A stretch of 11,379 nucleotides of DNA from an uncultured Oceanospirillaceae bacterium (GTDB lineage Bacteria; Pseudomonadota; Gammaproteobacteria; Pseudomonadales; Balneatricaceae): positions 1 through 11,379 of the forward strand of contig CAMIIY010000031.1 in assembly GCA_946221045.1 (NCBI GenBank). Reading direction: 5' to 3'. The notes under the pieces were generated by a model. It ran no database searches and was not told the origin of the DNA. It saw only the letters and a list, made by a program, of their open reading frames with translations. Position 1 is the stretch's first letter, and the number at the start of each line of letters is the position of its first letter. Made by a program: the position numbers and the translations under genes. Below, in pieces: positions 7,612 through 11,379 of the stretch.

Positions 7612-8616
7612 ATGAATAAATCAGCAGGAACAGACAATGTATTGATCGACCGGTTTGGGCGTCGGGTGGATTATGTGCGCCTGAGTGTGACTGATCGGTG
7701 TGATTTTCGTTGTGTTTACTGCATGTCTGAGAATATGCAGTTTCTACCGCATGCTCAGGTATTAACGCTGGAAGAGATTTTTCAGATCGCGCAGGCATTT
7801 ACTGAACTGGGTGTTAAACGGATTCGGTTGACCGGTGGCGAACCACTGGTTCGCAAAAACGTTATGGCGCTAATGCAGATGCTGGGTGCGCTGGATGTGG
7901 AGCTCTGCCTGACCACCAATGGTTCGCAACTATCTCGCATGGCGGATGATCTGGCTGAGGCGGGTGTTGAACGCCTTAATATCAGCCTTGATAGTCTTAT
8001 CCCTGAACGGTTTCATGAGCTGACCCGCACCAGTAAGCTGGCTCAGGTACTGGAGGGGATCGCTGCCGCTAAACAGGCGGGTTTTAAACGGATCAAGCTG
8101 AATGCGGTGATTCTTAAAAACCGCAATGACGACGAAATTCTTGCTCTGCTGGATTTTGCCCGGGCTGAAGGGCTGGATATCAGCTATATCGAAGAGATGC
8201 CACTGGGTGTGATTTCGGAGCATGATCGGGCCGAGGCCTACTGTTCCAGTGATGAGGTCAAGGCGCTGATTGAACAGCGGTATCCATTACAGGCCCTTGA
8301 AGCCCGTACCGGTGGCCCTTCCAAGTACTACGGCATGCATGACAGTGAATCACGGGTGGGTTTTATTTCCCCGCATAGTCATAACTTTTGTGGTGATTGT
8401 AATCGGGTGCGTGTCACCGTAGAGGGACGTTTGTTGCTGTGCCTGGGTAATGAGCATTCCATGGATCTGCGTGAAATTATTCGGACCCACCCGGGGGATT
8501 TGGAAGTACTGAAGGCAGCGATTGTTCAGGCAATGGATTTGAAGCCTGAAAAACACCACTTTAATCTGGATGAAGCGCCCGAAATTATTCGTTTTATGAA
8601 TATGACGGGTGGGTGA
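7612..8616 (+). CDS. moaA: GTP 3',8-cyclase (molybdenum cofactor biosynthesis protein A)
   Basis: Radical-SAM enzyme that, using S-adenosylmethionine, converts GTP to 3',8-cyclo-7,8-dihydro-GTP, the first step of molybdenum cofactor synthesis. 334 aa (E. coli 329). The N-terminal cluster motif CDFRCVYC has Cys30, Cys34 and Cys37 for the SAM-binding 4Fe-4S cluster. LTGGEPLVR lies at about residue 74. The C-terminal substrate-binding cluster has Cys260, Cys263 and Cys277, the normal CX2CX13C spacing. The protein ends in the functional Gly-Gly tail (MNMTGG). It looks fully active. The 51-base upstream gap shared with the SirB-family gene is too short for a Moco riboswitch. It heads the cluster with moaC and moaD, but an acyltransferase gene intervenes. 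Confidence 0.98.
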   Translation: MNKSAGTDNVLIDRFGRRVDYVRLSVTDRCDFRCVYCMSENMQFLPHAQVLTLEEIFQIAQAFTELGVKRIRLTGGEPLVRKNVMALMQMLGALDVELCLTTNGSQLSRMADDLAEAGVERLNISLDSLIPERFHELTRTSKLAQVLEGIAAAKQAGFKRIKLNAVILKNRNDDEILALLDFARAEGLDISYIEEMPLGVISEHDRAEAYCSSDEVKALIEQRYPLQALEARTGGPSKYYGMHDSESRVGFISPHSHNFCGDCNRVRVTVEGRLLLCLGNEHSMDLREIIRTHPGDLEVLKAAIVQAMDLKPEKHHFNLDEAPEIIRFMNMTGG

Positions 8617-8682
8617 CAGGTGTTTTTCTGAGGTTGCAGGGCGCTTTGTTGATGTGTGCGGCGCAAATAAACTGCAGGGCTT

Positions 8683-8706
8683 GGCGGAAATGGGTAAAAT
8701 ACCGCC
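8683..8706. other. Interrupted palindrome in the moaA-acyltransferase gap
   Basis: GGCGG (8683-8687) and CCGCC (8702-8706) are five-base inverted arms around a 14-base AT-rich centre. They lie in the 118-base gap before the 8735 gene. With no T-run it is not a convincing terminator; a protein-binding site or chance are both possible. No convincing promoter was found in this gap. Confidence 0.2.
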
Positions 8707-8734
8707 TGAATTTTAGCCAGGCTGTAGAGGAAAT

Positions 8735-9850
8735 ATGGTCGACCAACAGGATCCCTTTAAGGAGATCAGGCCTTACCGTGATAATGAGGTGGCCGATGTA
8801 CTGAGCGGTCTGCTCAATAATTACGAATTTATCTCCGCTGTTACTCAATATCAGTTTCCAAAATGGTCACCCCGAGTCGGCTGGTTATTACGCCCGCTGG
8901 TGCGGCTTGCACTGGCAGGCAAAGTAGGTGAAGTGGAGACTATTCGGGATTTTCAGGAGCTGGTCGCGGGTTACATGCGTAAAATGATCAGTCGCACTAC
9001 ATCTCGTCTTACTTGCAGCGGTATTGATCTGCTGGATCCGGAAGAAGCCTATCTGTTTATCTCCAATCATCGTGATATTGCCATGGACCCGGCGTTTGTA
9101 AACTGGGTACGTTATCAGTATGGCATGGATACAGTGCGTATTGCCATTGGTGATAATCTGCTCCGCAAGCCTTATGTGTCTGACATGATGCGTCTGAATA
9201 AAAGTTTTATCGTAAACCGTTCTGCTACAGGCCGGGAAATGATGAAAGCTCTGACGCAGCTGTCGGAATACATTGATCACAGCATTCAGTCTGGCGAGTC
9301 AATCTGGTTGGCCCAGCGCGAAGGGCGGGCGAAAGATGGCAATGATCGGACAGACCCGGCTATTCTGAAAATGTTGTACATGGCGCACCGGAAGGCGCGC
9401 AGTTTTTCAGAGCAGGTAAAACGACTCAAAATCGTGCCGGTGTCTATCTCCTATGAGTACGATCCCTGTGACGCACTGAAAGCAAATGAGTTGCATGCAA
9501 AAGCAACACAGGGCTTTTATCAGAAAGCGCAATTTGAAGATATTGAAAGCATCGTCAAGGGCATTACGGGTGACAAAGGTCATGTTCATGTTGCGTTTGG
9601 CGATGTGATCGAAACCGACTTTGAAACGCCTGAACTGCTGGCGCAGGAGATTGATCGCCAGATTCTGTCTAATTATCACCTGCATGCATCTAACAAGATT
9701 GCTGCCGGCGTCAATGACGGTGTAACTGCAACCGAGCAGGCGCAGTTCAATGATCGTTTAGAGCGGGTCGCTGATGGTGCGCAGGATGTGTTGCGCAAGA
9801 TGTACGCCAATCCGGTATTTAACAAAAGGGCATTACAGGACTCGGTATGA
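8735..9850 (+). CDS. Glycerolipid acyltransferase-like protein (PlsC/PlsB superfamily)
   Basis: 371 aa with the glycerolipid acyltransferase core, predicted to move an acyl group onto a glycerol-phosphate-type acceptor at the membrane face. The catalytic block is [12 protein letters not shown], with Asn111 and His112; the acidic partner is Asp118, giving H-x5-D rather than the canonical H-x4-D. The phosphate-binding block is [12 protein letters not shown] (195-206), resembling the PlsB/PlsC EG-R motif. The N-terminal [17 protein letters not shown] segment and the length make it larger than ordinary PlsC (about 240 aa). No clear transmembrane helix is visible. AGAGGA just upstream supports the start. 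Its stop overlaps the moaC start by four bases (ATGA), so the two are translationally coupled. The exact acceptor is unknown. Confidence 0.8.
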   Translation: MVDQQDPFKEIRPYRDNEVADVLSGLLNNYEFISAVTQYQFPKWSPRVGWLLRPLVRLALAGKVGEVETIRDFQELVAGYMRKMISRTTSRLTCSGIDLLDPEEAYLFISNHRDIAMDPAFVNWVRYQYGMDTVRIAIGDNLLRKPYVSDMMRLNKSFIVNRSATGREMMKALTQLSEYIDHSIQSGESIWLAQREGRAKDGNDRTDPAILKMLYMAHRKARSFSEQVKRLKIVPVSISYEYDPCDALKANELHAKATQGFYQKAQFEDIESIVKGITGDKGHVHVAFGDVIETDFETPELLAQEIDRQILSNYHLHASNKIAAGVNDGVTATEQAQFNDRLERVADGAQDVLRKMYANPVFNKRALQDSV

Positions 9851-10326
9851 AGCAGGGTTTAACCCATCTGGATGAGCAGGGTAATGCGCAGATGGTGGAT
9901 GTGTCCGCCAAAGCGGTAACGGTACGTGAAGCAACTGCAGAGGCGCGTATCTCCATGCAGCCCGAAACGCTGGAGATGATTATCCAGGGTGGGCATGCCA
10001 AGGGGGATGTGCTGGCGGTGGCAAGAATTGCCGGGATCCAGGCGGCCAAAAAAACCAGTGATCTGATTCCGCTCTGTCACCCTCTGGTGCTCAGTAAAGT
10101 CAGTGTTGAGTTGGTCCCGGACCTGGCCTCCAGCAGTGTTCTTGTAACCGCGTACTGCAAGCTTGCGGCGCAAACCGGTGTTGAAATGGAAGCGCTGACG
10201 GCAGCATCGGTTGCCTGTCTGACCATTTATGATATGTGCAAAGCCGTGGATAAAGGGATGGTTATTTCATCCGTTCGGCTTATGGAAAAAAAAGGTGGCC
10301 GTAGCGGTCACTGGCAAGCGGAGTAA
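9847..10326 (+). CDS. moaC: Cyclic pyranopterin monophosphate synthase
   Basis: Converts the MoaA product 3',8-cyclo-7,8-dihydro-GTP to cyclic pyranopterin monophosphate, the second step of molybdenum cofactor synthesis; the enzyme is a hexamer of dimers. 159 aa, near the usual 160. Active-site residues known from E. coli appear shifted by one: Lys52, His78 in LIPLCHPL, Glu113 in [10 protein letters not shown], Asp129 and Lys132 in YDMCKAVDK. The C-terminal KKGGRSGHW is also conserved. The ATG overlaps the preceding stop (ATGA) and ACAGGA lies six bases upstream. moaD follows after two bases. Complete and apparently active. Confidence 0.98.
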   Translation: MKQGLTHLDEQGNAQMVDVSAKAVTVREATAEARISMQPETLEMIIQGGHAKGDVLAVARIAGIQAAKKTSDLIPLCHPLVLSKVSVELVPDLASSSVLVTAYCKLAAQTGVEMEALTAASVACLTIYDMCKAVDKGMVISSVRLMEKKGGRSGHWQAE

Positions 10327-10328
10327 AC

Positions 10329-10580
10329 ATGCTCAACGTTGTATTTTTTGCCAGCCTTAAAGAGCAGTTAGGTGTAAGCGCCTTCTCTCTGAAGCAGCCT
10401 GATAATGTTCAGGACATTGCCGGTCTTGTGGCATATCTGATTGCAGAAAATCCGAATTGGCAGGGGGTGCTGGATGCGCCCAATATCCGCACTGCGCTGA
10501 ATCATGAAGTGTGTGATTCGGAAACACAGTTGAAAGGTGATGATGAGGTTGCGTTTTTTCCACCGGTGACGGGGGGGTAA
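10329..10580 (+). CDS. moaD: Molybdopterin synthase small (sulfur-carrier) subunit
   Basis: 83 aa, ubiquitin-like fold. Its C-terminal Gly is adenylated by MoeB and then thiocarboxylated to supply sulfur to the MoaE subunit, making molybdopterin from cyclic pyranopterin monophosphate. The starting strand MLNVVFFASLKEQLG and the ending DDEVAFFPPVTGG are typical, with the essential Gly82-Gly83 at the end. GGAG lies about five bases before the ATG. The Gly-Gly codons form most of a seven-G run (10571-10577), and the TAA stop directly abuts the next ATG in the same reading frame. moaE, the usual neighbour, is not in the window. Confidence 0.96.
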   Translation: MLNVVFFASLKEQLGVSAFSLKQPDNVQDIAGLVAYLIAENPNWQGVLDAPNIRTALNHEVCDSETQLKGDDEVAFFPPVTGG

Positions 10581-11321
10581 ATGAAACAACGTCCAACACC
10601 TCTTCTATGGATTCGTGCGCTGTTCTATTACGCCGGTTTTTATGTCTCTACCTTGATTTACGCATGTCTTTGTCTGTTGGTGGCACCCGTATTGCCATTT
10701 CGACCAAGATTTGTGCTTATAACCGGGATTAATTATTTCTACCTTTTCTGGTTAAAAGTCTGTTGCGGCGTCAGTACCCGTGTTGACGGACGCGAACACT
10801 TGCCTGAGTCTGGGGCCTATGTGGTGGCGGCTAACCATCAGAGTGAGTGGGAAACACTGTTTCTGCAAACGCTGGTGCGGCCTCAGTCTGCAGTGCTAAA
10901 GCGCGAGCTGCTGAAAATTCCGTTTTTTGGCTGGGTATTAGCGATGCTTAAACCGATTGCGCTTGATCGCAGCAAGCGCAGGGAGGCTTTGAAGCAGTTG
11001 CTGGCTCAGGGCGCTGAAAGGCTTCAGCAGAATATCCCGGTACTGATTTTTCCACAGGGTACACGTGTAGCTGTCGGCAAGCTGGGTAAGTTCAACAAAG
11101 GCGCGGCGATGCTGGCCGTGAAGAATCAGGTGCCCCTGATTCCGCTATATCACAATGCGGGTGAATATTGGCCGGGTAAAAGTTTTATTAAGTATCCGGG
11201 GCAGGTCAAAGTCATTGTCGGTGAGCCTGTCGATGTCCGTGGTAAATCGGTTGATGAGGTACATGAGCAGGTTGTTACCTGGCTTGAGTCCTGTCTGGCG
11301 GAACAGGCTTCTTCTGAATAA
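10581..11321 (+). CDS. plsC: 1-acyl-sn-glycerol-3-phosphate acyltransferase family protein
   Basis: 246 aa, the usual PlsC length. The family acylates lysophosphatidic acid to phosphatidic acid at the inner membrane. Hydrophobic N-terminal segments at about 10-38 and 44-62 should anchor it. The catalytic block is ANHQSEWET with His86 and Glu91, an H-x4-E version of H-x4-D. The substrate-binding block is FPQGTR (157-162), with Gln for the usual Glu, followed by KFNKGAAMLA; VPLIPLYHNAG comes next. The gene begins immediately after the moaD TAA (TAAATG) without a separate good ribosome-binding site, so it is probably made by reinitiation. It may be the main PlsC or a paralogue with another acceptor; the genome's other acyltransferases are not visible here. 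Confidence 0.88.
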   Translation: MKQRPTPLLWIRALFYYAGFYVSTLIYACLCLLVAPVLPFRPRFVLITGINYFYLFWLKVCCGVSTRVDGREHLPESGAYVVAANHQSEWETLFLQTLVRPQSAVLKRELLKIPFFGWVLAMLKPIALDRSKRREALKQLLAQGAERLQQNIPVLIFPQGTRVAVGKLGKFNKGAAMLAVKNQVPLIPLYHNAGEYWPGKSFIKYPGQVKVIVGEPVDVRGKSVDEVHEQVVTWLESCLAEQASSE

Positions 11322-11346
11322 TTTCATTTTTATTTCGTATTCCCTG

Positions 11347-11379
11347 TTGACCTAAAAAGTGTGGGGTGTAGAATGCGCC
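11347..11379 (+). promoter_or_regulatory. Strong sigma-70 promoter of stable-RNA type
   Basis: TTGACC (11347-11352), a 16-base spacer and TAGAAT (11369-11374) make a near-consensus sigma-70 promoter. It is followed at once by GCGCC (11375-11379), the GC-rich discriminator typical of tRNA and rRNA promoters under stringent control (ppGpp/DksA). No coding start follows before the window ends. I infer that a tRNA or rRNA operon begins just downstream. Confidence 0.75.

Noticed and set aside
1..11379. CRISPR array, insertion sequence, phage or toxin-antitoxin system
   Set aside because: I saw no regularly spaced direct repeats, transposase motifs, terminal inverted repeats, integrase or small two-gene toxin modules on either strand.

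Overview
The window reads as the chromosome of a gammaproteobacterium. RpoA and SSB align almost residue for residue with the E. coli proteins (for example RpoA Arg265 and SSB Trp40/Trp54/Trp88), uvrA and ssb are divergent as in enterics, and the base composition is moderate. A marine Oceanospirillales-type lineage is my best guess, but this is inference from gene order and style, not from a search.

Layout: (1) 20-1499, the end of the ribosomal alpha operon (rpoA, rplQ), closed by a strong intrinsic terminator. (2) 1500-2750, a noticeably AT-richer stretch holding one unrecognised gene that looks like a cytoplasmic six-bladed beta-propeller; it lies between the rplQ terminator and uvrA and has the look of a lineage-specific or acquired insertion. 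(3) 2751-6255, uvrA (minus) and ssb (plus), diverging from a 157-base shared control region. (4) 6260-7189, an RmlD-like extended-SDR gene four bases behind ssb, with Phe where the catalytic Lys should be. (5) 7180-7560, a small SirB-family membrane protein on the minus strand, overlapping the SDR gene tail to tail. (6) 7612-11321, a plus-strand cluster moaA - acyltransferase - moaC - moaD - acyltransferase: three molybdenum-cofactor genes interleaved with two glycerolipid-acyltransferase-like genes, mostly with overlapping or abutting ends. (7) 11322-11379, a promoter resembling those of stable-RNA operons (TTGACC, 16-base spacer, TAGAAT, then GCGCC), so a tRNA or rRNA operon probably starts just beyond the window.

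How the genes work together: RpoA and L17 supply core transcription and translation; UvrA and SSB supply DNA repair and single-strand protection. MoaA and MoaC convert GTP to cyclic pyranopterin monophosphate, and MoaD is the small sulfur-carrying subunit of molybdopterin synthase. Its large partner MoaE is not in the window, so it must be encoded elsewhere. I found no CRISPR array, insertion sequence, phage gene, tRNA or rRNA. The window is mainly housekeeping; the most unusual items are the propeller gene, the SDR protein lacking its lysine, the molybdenum-cofactor/lipid gene mixture and the G7 tract at the end of moaD.
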